A DNA stretch of 42,844 nt from Candidatus Omnitrophota bacterium. Its GTDB lineage: Bacteria > Omnitrophota > Gorgyraeia > Duberdicusellales > 4484-171. Shown in pieces: positions 7,049 to 15,066 of the stretch. The DNA is taken from the NCBI GenBank assembly GCA_003565945.1, contig PXAH01000096.1:1-42844 (forward strand), written 5' to 3'. A model generated the notes under the pieces. That model was not told the DNA's origin. It saw nothing but the letters and a program-made list of their open reading frames with translations, and made no database searches. Numbering within the stretch: position 1 is the stretch's first letter; the number at the start of each line of letters is the position of its first letter. Made by a program: the position numbers and the translations under genes.

Positions 7049-8521
7049 ATGAAAATAAGAGACATTTTAAAAATAGCTGATAATCCAAAAATAGGCAATT
7101 TAGAAATAAAAGAAATTGCTGATGATTCACGCTCACTAACTGCCGGCAGTTTATTTTTTGTGATAAAAAGGCCGCGTTTTGATATATTTTCTGTTTTGAA
7201 AAAAACCGAAAAAAAAGTATCAGCTTATGTTGCCGACTTCAAGGATAAAAAGAAGGTGGAGGAAAGAATCAATAAAAAACCGGTTATTTATGTTAAAGGA
7301 GTGGACAATTATTTTCACCAGGCGGTCTGCCGTTTTTATAAGCCGGATAGAAAGCTTAAGGTGGTTGGGGTTACCGGAACAAACGGGAAGACTTCAACCG
7401 CTTATTTTTTGTATCAATTACTTAAGAAAGCCAAGAAGAAAACCGCTTTATTTGCTACAACCGGCTATTTTTTTAATTCATCGAAGCTAAAATCAAGCCA
7501 TACCACGGCTGATTTTCTCATCTTGCATAAATTAATTAAAAAAATAAGCCAAAAAGGAATAAAATATCTAGTCTTAGAGGTTTCTTCTCATGGGATAGAC
7601 CAAGGCAGAGTGAAAGGTATAAATTTTTCCAGCTGTGTCTTTACTAATCTCAGCAGAGACCATCTTGATTATCATAAAACGATGTCTTCCTACTTTGAGA
7701 CAAAAAAAAGTTTTTTTATGGGTAATCCCCGCGCTTATTCGATTATAAACAATGATTGCGCTTACGGGCGTAAAATACCGGTTCCTGCCTCTAAAAAAAT
7801 ATCTTACGGAATAAAAAACACTGCTGATTATCAAGCAAATAATATTAACTTTTTTGGTGATCGAACCAGGTTTGATTTAGCTTGCAAGGGCCGGAAGTTT
7901 TCTATTTCTGCTTCTTTTTTGGGCCGCCATAATATTTTAAATTTACTGGCTGCCATAGCTTCGGCTCGCAGCCTGGGCCTTCCTATGCCTCAGATACTGG
8001 ACTCAGTTCCTTTCCTGAAGAAGCCGGAAGGGCGGCTTGAAAAAGTGGACGATGTGTTTATAGATTATGCTCATACTCCTGAAAGCCTTGAACTTACTCT
8101 TTCTTCATTGAGAGATGCCGGTTACCAAAAAATAATTTCTCTTTTTGGCTGTGGTGGCAACAGGGATAAGGGCAAGCGAAAGATTATGGGAAAAATTTCT
8201 TCCCGGTTGGCTGATTTTACCGTTATTACTTCTGATAACCCCCGCGGAGAAGATCCTTTGGTTATTTGCAACCAAATCAAGGAGGGGGCCAGAAATGATA
8301 ATTTTTATCTTGTTTTAGATAGAAAAGAGGCAATTGAGGCAGGGATAAAATTGCTTAAAAAATTTAAAGCTTCCGGGCAAAAAACTTGTCTTTTGGTAGC
8401 GGGCAAAGGACATGAAGGCTTACAAATAATCAAAGATAAAAAAATCAAATTTAAGGATAAAGAAGTGGTGAAACAGTTTCTACGTTTGACGTTCAACGTT
8501 CGACGTTCAACCTTGATTTGA
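7049..8521 (+). CDS. murE: UDP-MurNAc-L-Ala-D-Glu:meso-diaminopimelate ligase
   Basis: MurE adds the third stem-peptide residue to UDP-MurNAc-L-Ala-D-Glu in the cytoplasm. The 490 aa protein has the P-loop GVTGTNGKTST (about 107-117), LEVSSHGIDQGRV, NLSRDHLDYH, a lysine block near ETKKSFF for carbamylation, DYAHTPESLE and CGGNRDKGKR. The C-terminal DNPRGEDP motif indicates meso-diaminopimelate as substrate. The second ATG (7049) was chosen because AAGG lies 11 nt upstream; the alternative at 7040 adds three residues. The final dozen codons are encoded by an intergenic repeat (see 8482-8511), so the C-terminal tail is probably not conserved. Confidence 0.94.
   Translation: MKIRDILKIADNPKIGNLEIKEIADDSRSLTAGSLFFVIKRPRFDIFSVLKKTEKKVSAYVADFKDKKKVEERINKKPVIYVKGVDNYFHQAVCRFYKPDRKLKVVGVTGTNGKTSTAYFLYQLLKKAKKKTALFATTGYFFNSSKLKSSHTTADFLILHKLIKKISQKGIKYLVLEVSSHGIDQGRVKGINFSSCVFTNLSRDHLDYHKTMSSYFETKKSFFMGNPRAYSIINNDCAYGRKIPVPASKKISYGIKNTADYQANNINFFGDRTRFDLACKGRKFSISASFLGRHNILNLLAAIASARSLGLPMPQILDSVPFLKKPEGRLEKVDDVFIDYAHTPESLELTLSSLRDAGYQKIISLFGCGGNRDKGKRKIMGKISSRLADFTVITSDNPRGEDPLVICNQIKEGARNDNFYLVLDRKEAIEAGIKLLKKFKASGQKTCLLVAGKGHEGLQIIKDKKIKFKDKEVVKQFLRLTFNVRRSTLI
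8482..8511. repeat. AACG-word repeat overlapping the 3' end of murE
   Basis: The segment is built of TTGACG/TTCAACG/TTCGACG words. The 19-mer ACGTTCAACGTTCGACGTT at 8489-8507 recurs exactly at 42332-42350, right after the DUF192 gene. Here it is translated as the C-terminal RLTFNVRRSTLI of MurE. Confidence 0.8.
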
Positions 8522-8540
8522 TTGCGTTTGAGGTTTTGTG

Positions 8541-9893
8541 ATGAATATTAATAATTTTAAATATATTGAAAAAATAGTCAATCCTTACCAGATTTATAAT
8601 CTTTACTATTTCAGGCCGGTTAGAGGTTTCAGTTTAGATTCCCGCTCGATTAAAAAAGGCGAAGCTTTTATTGCGTTAGCCGGTAAACATAAAGACGGCC
8701 ATCATTACGCGGCAGAAGCGGCAAAAAAAGGAGCGTCCTTAATTATTGCTGAGAGGAAAACAGAAACTAATCCAAAAATTCCTCAGTTTATCGTTGAGGA
8801 TAGTTATCAGGCTTTAAAGGGATTGATTATTTTTGCCCGTAAAAAAATCAATAAAGCAAAAATTTTTGGAATAACCGGTTCTTTGGGAAAGACAACAACC
8901 AAAGAAATACTTGCTTTTAGTTTAGAGCCTTACGGAAGAGTTTTAAAAAGCAAGGGCACCGAAAATAATATTTTAGGTGTAGCTAAAACTATATTTTCTT
9001 ACCAAAATCATGATTTAGTTATTTTTGAATTAGGGGCCAATCATAAAGGAGAGCTTGCTGTCTTAGCCGATTTAACCAAGCCCGACATAGGTATTATTAC
9101 TTGCGTAAAGCCTGCTCATCTTGAAGGATTTGGCACTTTAGAGCAGGTTGGGCAGGAAAAGTTATCTCTTTTAAAAAACAGCCAAACAAAAGCGGTGTTA
9201 AACGCCAAAGACCCTTTTCTTTTTAAATCTGTTTTGCCCAATAGAGTTTATTGGTTTGGCCGGGGAAAAGCTAAAGGTAGGAAAAATAACCTTTATTGCT
9301 TTTTAGAAAAAAGAGAAAAAAATAAAGTTTACTTTAAGGTATTAGGTAAGTATAGCCTTATTTTACCCTCTTATTTAGAGCATTTTATTGATAATTATTT
9401 GGCGGCATTATTGGGGGGCCATCTTTTAGGCCTGCCTTATCAGGAACTGGTCAAACGCCTAAATTCTTTCAGGGGGTTTCCTTCTATGCGTATGGAGCAA
9501 AGCCGCATAGATAATTATTTAATTTTAAATGATGCTTACAACGCTAATCCTGACTCTTTTAAGGAAGCACTTAGGGTCTTAAAAAAATTTAAAATACCTA
9601 AGGTAGTTGTAGCGGCGGACATGCTTGAACTTGGTTCAAAATCAAATTATTACCACCGTCAACTTGCTTGCCAGCTTTTGGGAAGCGGGTGTCATTATTG
9701 CCTTACTTATGGCAGTCACACTCAGGCAGTTAACCGGCAGTTGAGAGCTTTGAGCTATAGAAATGCTTTTCATTTTTCATCACATCAAAAAATAGCTCAA
9801 TTTATTAAGAAAAAAATGAACAATAAAGAGTGTCTTATTTTGCTGAAAGGCTCTAGAGCAATGGAATTGGAAAAGGTTTTGAAATTTCTATAA
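8541..9893 (+). CDS. murF: UDP-MurNAc-tripeptide:D-Ala-D-Ala ligase
   Basis: MurF attaches D-Ala-D-Ala to complete UDP-MurNAc-pentapeptide. The 450 aa protein shows SLDSRSIKKGEAFIAL in the N-terminal domain, the P-loop GITGSLGKTTTKE (about 110-122), ENNILGVAKTI, FELGANHKGEL, LNDAYNANPDSF and the C-terminal DMLELG and LLKGSRAMELE motifs. The P-loop residue before GKT is Leu where the family usually has Asn (GSNGKT). ATG 8541 was preferred over an in-frame GTG at 8538 because GAGG sits 7 nt upstream of it. It supplies the substrate of MraY, encoded next. Confidence 0.94.
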   Translation: MNINNFKYIEKIVNPYQIYNLYYFRPVRGFSLDSRSIKKGEAFIALAGKHKDGHHYAAEAAKKGASLIIAERKTETNPKIPQFIVEDSYQALKGLIIFARKKINKAKIFGITGSLGKTTTKEILAFSLEPYGRVLKSKGTENNILGVAKTIFSYQNHDLVIFELGANHKGELAVLADLTKPDIGIITCVKPAHLEGFGTLEQVGQEKLSLLKNSQTKAVLNAKDPFLFKSVLPNRVYWFGRGKAKGRKNNLYCFLEKREKNKVYFKVLGKYSLILPSYLEHFIDNYLAALLGGHLLGLPYQELVKRLNSFRGFPSMRMEQSRIDNYLILNDAYNANPDSFKEALRVLKKFKIPKVVVAADMLELGSKSNYYHRQLACQLLGSGCHYCLTYGSHTQAVNRQLRALSYRNAFHFSSHQKIAQFIKKKMNNKECLILLKGSRAMELEKVLKFL

Positions 9894-9930
9894 TATTTTT
9901 TTCTTTCTGGTACAATTGAAAGTAGAGAAA

Positions 9931-10125
9931 TTCCGCCCGGTTCTGGCGAAGGCGGATAGCATGAATCGGTAAACGTATATCGGTTGCGTAGCTCGAATCG
10001 TTGGAGGTTAATCGGTTGCGTTAAAATATTAATATCTGATGCTCAGCGAGTTACGGCAAATACCTTTAGTTACGCAACCATTCAACGATAGACGTTTCCA
10101 GTTACGCAACCCTTCAACGATTAAC
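9931..10125. repeat. Inverted repeat mosaic between murF and mraY
   Basis: This non-coding gap (9894-10175) begins with a hairpin TCCGCC 9932-9937 / GGCGGA 9951-9956; GGCGAAGGCGGA at 9945-9956 is an inverted copy of 12668-12679. It continues with the GGTTGCGTA family: left arm 9982-10002, another partial left arm at 10013-10021, and right arms at 10070-10089 and 10092-10111. All have close or exact inverted partners upstream of murE. I see no promoter I would defend in this gap. Confidence 0.82.
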
Positions 10126-10175
10126 GAGGCTTGTGTGCGTTCAGATAAGAAACAAAATTTAATCCGTTTTTACTT

Positions 10176-11258
10176 ATGATTTACCACCTGCTACATCCCT
10201 TATCAGACTATTTTTTTATTTTCAATATTACCAGATATATTACTTTTCGGGGAGGTTTTGCCCTGGTTACTTCTTTTTTGCTCATTTTTTTCCTTTGGCG
10301 GCCGGCTGTCCAAAGGCTGCATAAGCTTAAAATAACCGAACATATTAATATGTATGGCAATTTAGATTTAGAAGCCTTACATAGAAGCAAAAAAGGCACT
10401 CCTACTATGGGGGGGATTATTATTATTTTTTCTATTCTTATTTCGGTGCTTCTTTGGTCCCGCCTGGATAATCTTTTAGTTTGGGCAGTTTTATTTATTA
10501 TGCTTGGCCTGGCTGCCTTAGGTTTTGCTGATGATTTTTTAAAAATCAAAAAGGGGCATGGTTTACGCCGAAGCCAAAAATTATTTTGGCAAAGTTTAAT
10601 TGGGTTAATTTTTGCTGTGTTTATTTTTTTCAATAAAGATATAAGTCCTACTTGGAGCCTGCCTTTCTTTAAAGATTTAGCTGTTAACTTGGGTTATTTC
10701 TATATTTTTTGGGCAGTTCTTCTGGTGGTGGGATCTTCAAACGCGGTTAATTTTACTGATGGCCTTGACGGTTTAGCTATAGGTTGTCTGGTCATCAACG
10801 CGGCGGTTTTTGCTTTAATGGCTTATTTAGTAGGCCACATGCATTTTGCTGAATATTTATTTATTCCGCATGTACCTGGATCGGGAGAGTTGACAGTTTT
10901 AGCCTTAGCTTTGGTTGGGGCCGGATTAGGTTTTCTCTGGTACAACTCTTATCCGGCTGAGGTTTTTATGGGTGATGTGGGAGCCTTAGCTTTAGGAGGA
11001 GTTATCGGAGCGATTGCTTTGCTGATTAAAAAAGAATTTGTCCTTTTTGTTAGCGGAGGGTTATTTGTAATGGAGGCTTTAAGTGTAATTCTGCAGATGC
11101 TTTCTTTAAGATTACGAAAAAGAAGAATATTTAAAGCGGCCCCGCTGCATCACCATTTTCAACTTAAGAGTTGGCCGGAAACGAAAATAATAATTCGTTT
11201 TTGGATCATTACTATTGTCTTTGCCTGCTTAGCCTTGCTGACCCTTAAACTTCGCTAG
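10176..11258 (+). CDS. mraY: Phospho-N-acetylmuramoyl-pentapeptide-transferase
   Basis: MraY transfers phospho-MurNAc-pentapeptide to undecaprenyl phosphate, making lipid I on the inner face of the membrane. The 360 aa protein has about ten hydrophobic segments. Diagnostic motifs are GTPTMGG near residue 75, GFADDFLKIKKG near 116 (the Asp pair), NAVNFTDGLDGLA near 189-201 with the Mg-binding aspartate, FMGDVGALALGG near 264 and APLHHHFQLK near 325. It begins after a repeat-filled gap with no strong Shine-Dalgarno, and murD follows 2 nt after its stop. Confidence 0.96.
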   Translation: MIYHLLHPLSDYFFIFNITRYITFRGGFALVTSFLLIFFLWRPAVQRLHKLKITEHINMYGNLDLEALHRSKKGTPTMGGIIIIFSILISVLLWSRLDNLLVWAVLFIMLGLAALGFADDFLKIKKGHGLRRSQKLFWQSLIGLIFAVFIFFNKDISPTWSLPFFKDLAVNLGYFYIFWAVLLVVGSSNAVNFTDGLDGLAIGCLVINAAVFALMAYLVGHMHFAEYLFIPHVPGSGELTVLALALVGAGLGFLWYNSYPAEVFMGDVGALALGGVIGAIALLIKKEFVLFVSGGLFVMEALSVILQMLSLRLRKRRIFKAAPLHHHFQLKSWPETKIIIRFWIITIVFACLALLTLKLR

Positions 11259-11260
11259 CT

Positions 11261-12508
11261 ATGAATCTAAAGAACGCAGATAAAATTTGTGTTGCCGGCT
11301 GGGGGAAAACAGGGGCCGCGCTTGTTAAATTATTACTGTCTTTAGGTAAGAAACCTAAAGTCACTGAAATAAAAAGCCGTGCTTATTTTTCTTCTTCCTT
11401 GATTGAGGCTTTCGAAAAGAAAGGGGTTGAATTTGAATTTGGAGGCCACTCAGAAGGTTTTGTATCAGCTTCAAACCTTATTCTGTTGAGTCCCGGCATA
11501 AATTTACTTAATTCTTCGTTAGGCAAGATTGCTTATGCCAGCGGCATCCCTTGCGTAGGGGAAATTGAATTTGCTTGGTATTTTTGCCAAGCAAAAATTA
11601 TCGCGATTACCGGGACAAACGGAAAAACAACGGTTGCTCACCTGACCTATCTTCTTTTAAAAAAGGCAAGGAAAAAAGTTTTTTTGGCGGGAAATATTGG
11701 CCGGCCTTTTTCGGATATTGTGCTTGATGCTAAAGCGGGAGATTTTATTGTTTTAGAGGTAAGCTCTTTCCAGCTAGAGTCTATCTTGAAGTTTAGGCCG
11801 CACATAGCTGTTTTGCTAAATATTTATCCCGACCACCTTAACCGACACAAAGATTTTGAAGGGTACGTCAAAGCAAAGATGAAAATTTTTCAAAACCAAA
11901 AAGAGAATGATTGGGCTTTAGTCGGGAAAAATAATGAATTATTTAGGGGGATTTCTTCAAAAATTCGTTCTCAGATTATTTATTTCGGGAGTGAATTTCC
12001 TGATGACAACCTATCTTGTGTTTATAGGATTGGAAGGCTTTTCAATATAAGCAAAACAGATTCATTTTTACTATTTTCGCAATATAAAAATCTTCCGCAT
12101 AGGCGCCAACAGATCAAAACTATCAATAAAGTAAAATTTATAAATGACTCAAAAGCAACCAATCCTTCTTCAACTTTTTTTGCCCTTGATTCAATTAAAG
12201 GTTCTGTTACTTTAATCGCCGGCGGCAGGGACAAAGGAGTTAGTTATTCTGGCTTGAGGCGTTATTGCCGAAAAATAAAAAAAATTAATCTTATCGGAGA
12301 GGCAGCCGATAAAATCAGAAAGGATTTAGAAGGTAAAATCAAGTGTCAGGATTTTAGTTCTTTAAGGGAGGCAGTAATATCTTCTTATCAGGAAGCTGCT
12401 GCCGGTGAAACCGTGCTTTTTTCTCCGATGTGCTCTAGTTTTGATATGTTTTCTGATTATCGGCAAAGAGGCCGGGAATTTATTGAGATTGTGAAAACAA
12501 TCTCGTAA
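11261..12508 (+). CDS. murD: UDP-MurNAc-L-Ala:D-glutamate ligase
   Basis: MurD adds D-Glu to UDP-MurNAc-L-Ala. The 415 aa protein has an N-terminal Rossmann-like domain (VAGWGKTGAALVKLLLSLG), the P-loop AITGTNGKTTVAHL, LEVSSFQLESI, NIYPDHLNRH with the nearby AKMKIF lysine block, FINDSKATNPSST, LIAGGRDKGVSY and the C-terminal SPMCSSFDMFSDYRQRGREF. All are characteristic. Length is slightly shorter than E. coli MurD. It is separated from mraY by only 2 nt and followed by a 275 bp repeat-rich gap. Confidence 0.95.
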   Translation: MNLKNADKICVAGWGKTGAALVKLLLSLGKKPKVTEIKSRAYFSSSLIEAFEKKGVEFEFGGHSEGFVSASNLILLSPGINLLNSSLGKIAYASGIPCVGEIEFAWYFCQAKIIAITGTNGKTTVAHLTYLLLKKARKKVFLAGNIGRPFSDIVLDAKAGDFIVLEVSSFQLESILKFRPHIAVLLNIYPDHLNRHKDFEGYVKAKMKIFQNQKENDWALVGKNNELFRGISSKIRSQIIYFGSEFPDDNLSCVYRIGRLFNISKTDSFLLFSQYKNLPHRRQQIKTINKVKFINDSKATNPSSTFFALDSIKGSVTLIAGGRDKGVSYSGLRRYCRKIKKINLIGEAADKIRKDLEGKIKCQDFSSLREAVISSYQEAAAGETVLFSPMCSSFDMFSDYRQRGREFIEIVKTIS

Positions 12509-12554
12509 CCAGGACCTAGCCAAAAATGGAGATAGGGTATATACAGATTCCGTT

Positions 12555-12783
12555 GATCGCTGAAAGGTTACGTAGCTCGAATCGTTGAACGTCAATCGGT
12601 TGCGTTTTTTAATTTATACGTTCAACTTTCAACGATTGTCGATTTGAGTTATCCGCCTTAGCTAAAGTCCGCCTTCGCCAAGGTCCGGCTTCGGCGAGAT
12701 TTCTCCGAAGCTCGAAGAGCGAAGGAGAGCGCAACCGTTTACCGATAACCGTTTCCAGCTACGCAACCGATAGCCGATAGACG
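12555..12783. repeat. Inverted repeat mosaic between murD and ftsW
   Basis: The gap again carries GGTTGCGTA-family arms: a left arm at 12566-12586 (one mismatch to 9982-10002), a second at 12597-12605, and right arms at 12731-12768, including GTTTCCAGCTACGCAACC (12751-12768), one mismatch from 10094-10111. Between them is a different GC-richer block, 12652-12728, described separately. The repeat runs up to the ftsW start codon at 12784. Confidence 0.82.
12652..12699. repeat. Three tandem 16 bp degenerate repeats
   Basis: Units are TCCGCCTTAGCTAAAG (12652-12667), TCCGCCTTCGCCAAGG (12668-12683) and TCCGGCTTCGGCGAGA (12684-12699), exactly 16 bp apart. Each is itself weakly palindromic. A hairpin follows directly (TCTCC 12702-12706 / GGAGA 12724-12728) with a CGAAGCTCGAAGAGCGAA interior. 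The first 12 bases of unit 2 occur inverted at 9945-9956. Confidence 0.75.
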
Positions 12784-13992
12784 ATGGCAAAATCAGTAGG
12801 ACGTTACAAAACTCGGACATTCATGTTTTTGGCGGCTTGGAATTTTTTAAAAGTTAAGGTTAAAGGGGGGGGCTTTTCAATATTTTCCTTTTTTTCGGCT
12901 CCCCCCAAGTCGTTAAATAGGGAAAGAAGGGTTTTGTTTTTTTTAATTTTCTGCTTAACTCTTTTTGGCTTACTTTTTGTTTATGAGTCATCCAGCCTTT
13001 ATTCTTTAAAATACCGGCAGGATGCCGCTTTCTTTTTTAAAAGACAGGTTTTCTTTTTCCTTTTGGGGCTTGCCGCCTTTGGGGGAGCCCTTTTTCTTGA
13101 TTTAAATTTTATCCGGCGGCATAGCAAAAAAGGCCTCTTATTTTTATTTCTTATTTTAGCCGCGGTTTTGTTTTTTGGTGAAATTATTGGAGGTGCCCGC
13201 AGGTGGGTTGGGCCGGGTTTATTACGTTTTCAGCCTTCTGAATTGGCAAAGATATTTTTCTTAGTATATTGTGCTGACTATTGCAGCCGGAAAGAAGTTA
13301 TTCTAAAGAACTTTCGCTACGGCCTGCTTCCTTTGCTTTTTATTTTATCTCTGGTTTGTTTTTTTCTTCTTCTTCAGCCTGATTTAGGAGGTGCGATCTT
13401 TTGGGTAGCTTGGCTTTTAATTTTTTCTTACTTATTTGGAGCTAAGCTTAAACATTTACTGGCAATTATTTTAGGGGGAGGGGTAAGTGTCGCGGCCTTG
13501 ATAGTACTTTATCCTTACAGGGTACGTAGAATAACAGCTTATCTTAATCCTTTTGCCGACCCCTTAGGAGCGGGCTTTCAGCTTGTTCAGTCTCAATTAG
13601 CTTACGGAAGGGGAGGGTTATTCGGAGTGGGTTTAGGCGAGGGAAGGCAAAAGCTTTTTTTTCTTCCGGCGGCGCACACAGATTTTATATTTTCGATTAT
13701 TGCCGAAGAATTAGGTTTTTTAGTAACTTTGGGGATTATATTTATATTTTTTCTTATTATTCATAAGATGCTCAAGATTGCTAAATTTTGTACTAACCAA
13801 TTCAGAAGAGGGCTGCTTTTGGGAATAGCCGTTATTTTTTTTCTGGAGGTATTTATAAATATAGGCGTTACCTGCGGCCTGCTTCCTACCAAGGGCATGC
13901 CCTTGCCGTTTATTAGTTACGGGGGAACCAGTTTAGTTGTACATTTTTTTCTTTTGGGGTTATTTTTTAACGCCTCAAAGGCATCTGAATGA
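12784..13992 (+). CDS. ftsW: Septal peptidoglycan glycosyltransferase FtsW (SEDS family)
   Basis: FtsW polymerises lipid II into septal glycan strands. The 402 aa protein has about ten membrane segments from residue 48 on. Diagnostic blocks are VYESSSLYSLKY, IGGARRWVGPGLLRFQPSELAKI, LLQPDLGGAIF, NPFADPLGAGFQLVQSQLA, GRGGLFGVGLGEGRQK, FLPAAHTDFIFSIIAEELG and PLPFISYGGTSL. Its Asp in AHTDFIFS corresponds to the catalytic region. The first 45 residues are atypical, have no clear Shine-Dalgarno and include an 8-G run (12865-12872), so the true start is uncertain; ATG 12823 is another possibility. It shares a 4 bp ATGA overlap with murG. Confidence 0.92.
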   Translation: MAKSVGRYKTRTFMFLAAWNFLKVKVKGGGFSIFSFFSAPPKSLNRERRVLFFLIFCLTLFGLLFVYESSSLYSLKYRQDAAFFFKRQVFFFLLGLAAFGGALFLDLNFIRRHSKKGLLFLFLILAAVLFFGEIIGGARRWVGPGLLRFQPSELAKIFFLVYCADYCSRKEVILKNFRYGLLPLLFILSLVCFFLLLQPDLGGAIFWVAWLLIFSYLFGAKLKHLLAIILGGGVSVAALIVLYPYRVRRITAYLNPFADPLGAGFQLVQSQLAYGRGGLFGVGLGEGRQKLFFLPAAHTDFIFSIIAEELGFLVTLGIIFIFFLIIHKMLKIAKFCTNQFRRGLLLGIAVIFFLEVFINIGVTCGLLPTKGMPLPFISYGGTSLVVHFFLLGLFFNASKASE

Positions 13993-15059
13993 AAAAAAGA
14001 ATTTTGTTAGTTTCAGAAAGGAGCGGCGGCCATGTTTACCCGGCTTTGGCTGTAGGGGAAAAAATAGGAAGAAATATCCCCGGCAACGAAATTTTTTTCT
14101 TTACAAGTTCGAGCTTTTTTAAAAAACACATAAAAAGCAAAGGGTATCCGGTTTTTGGAACAGCCTTTAGTTTTAGAAATATATTTATTGAATTTTTTTG
14201 GCGTGCTTGGGAGGCTCTGTATATTCTTTTAAAAGTCCGGCCGGCATTGGTTATTGGCTTTGGAGGCAGAGATAGTTTTTGTTTGACTTTATTTAGTTGT
14301 TTGCTGGCAAAAAAAACTTTTATTTATGAACCCAATGTTAAAATGGGAAAATCAAACCGGGCTCTTTCCCGTTTTGTAAAGGTTATTTTTAGAGGTTTGC
14401 CTCCTTCAGAAAAAAGCAAAAAGGAAAAAATCGTGGGAGTTGTCTTAGAGGAAAAAATGCTGCTAAAGGTAAACAAAAATCAGGCTTTGCAGAATTTAGA
14501 TTTTAATAGAGACCCGGTAGTACTCTGCTTTGGGGGCAGCCAGGGGGCTAGTTTTATAAATAATAATTTTATGCGCTTCGCCGGCCGACACAATCAAAAA
14601 CCTTATCAAATTATTCATATTACCGGCCGCCAGGATTATAGCCGGGCTCTTGCTTTTTACAAAGATATAAAGAATAATAAAATTATTAAAGCTTTTTCCT
14701 GGCAGATGCCCCTTCTCTATAGCGCCGCTGATTTAGTTGTTTGCCGCAGTGGCGCTCTTACCTTGCCTGGCCTTTCTTTTTATAATTTGCCGGCCTTGTT
14801 AATTCCTCATCCGCAGGCTGGTGGGCATCAAGAGTCAAATGCGGCTCTCTTAGGCGAAAGGGAAGCCGCGCTGGTATTTAAGCAGGATGATTTTAATTTT
14901 ACACTTTTTGAGGATTGTTTAGAAAAAATGCTTTGGAATATTAGTTTTCGGAGTAAAATAAAAAATAATTTAGCAAAAATAAAATTGCACTCAGGTGGCT
15001 TCAACCAAAAAGAAGAATTTATGAAAGAGCTAGGTGTTAACGGAGCCAGCGGGAGCTAA
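13989..15059 (+). CDS. murG: UDP-GlcNAc:lipid I N-acetylglucosaminyltransferase, divergent MurG
   Basis: MurG adds GlcNAc to lipid I to give lipid II. The 356 aa protein is a GT-B glycosyltransferase with SGGHVYPALAVGEKI (12-26), YEPNVKMGKSNRALSRF (113-129), CFGGSQGASFINN (180-192), CRSGALTLPGLSFYNLPALLIPHP and GHQESNAALL. It is divergent: the first glycine-rich loop, normally GGTGGH, reads ERSGGH (residues 10-15). Position between ftsW and murC and preserved second loop and nucleotide-binding block make MurG the best call. The start overlaps the ftsW stop by 4 bp. Confidence 0.88.
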   Translation: MKKRILLVSERSGGHVYPALAVGEKIGRNIPGNEIFFFTSSSFFKKHIKSKGYPVFGTAFSFRNIFIEFFWRAWEALYILLKVRPALVIGFGGRDSFCLTLFSCLLAKKTFIYEPNVKMGKSNRALSRFVKVIFRGLPPSEKSKKEKIVGVVLEEKMLLKVNKNQALQNLDFNRDPVVLCFGGSQGASFINNNFMRFAGRHNQKPYQIIHITGRQDYSRALAFYKDIKNNKIIKAFSWQMPLLYSAADLVVCRSGALTLPGLSFYNLPALLIPHPQAGGHQESNAALLGEREAALVFKQDDFNFTLFEDCLEKMLWNISFRSKIKNNLAKIKLHSGGFNQKEEFMKELGVNGASGS

Positions 15060-15066
15060 AAAGAGC

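Noticed and set aside
10208-10633. 141-codon - strand frame inside mraY
   Set aside because: mraY has all family motifs in the + frame; the antisense frame has no recognisable features.
6864-12783. CRISPR array
   Set aside because: Repeats are inverted, degenerate and irregularly spaced, with no uniform spacers and no cas genes.
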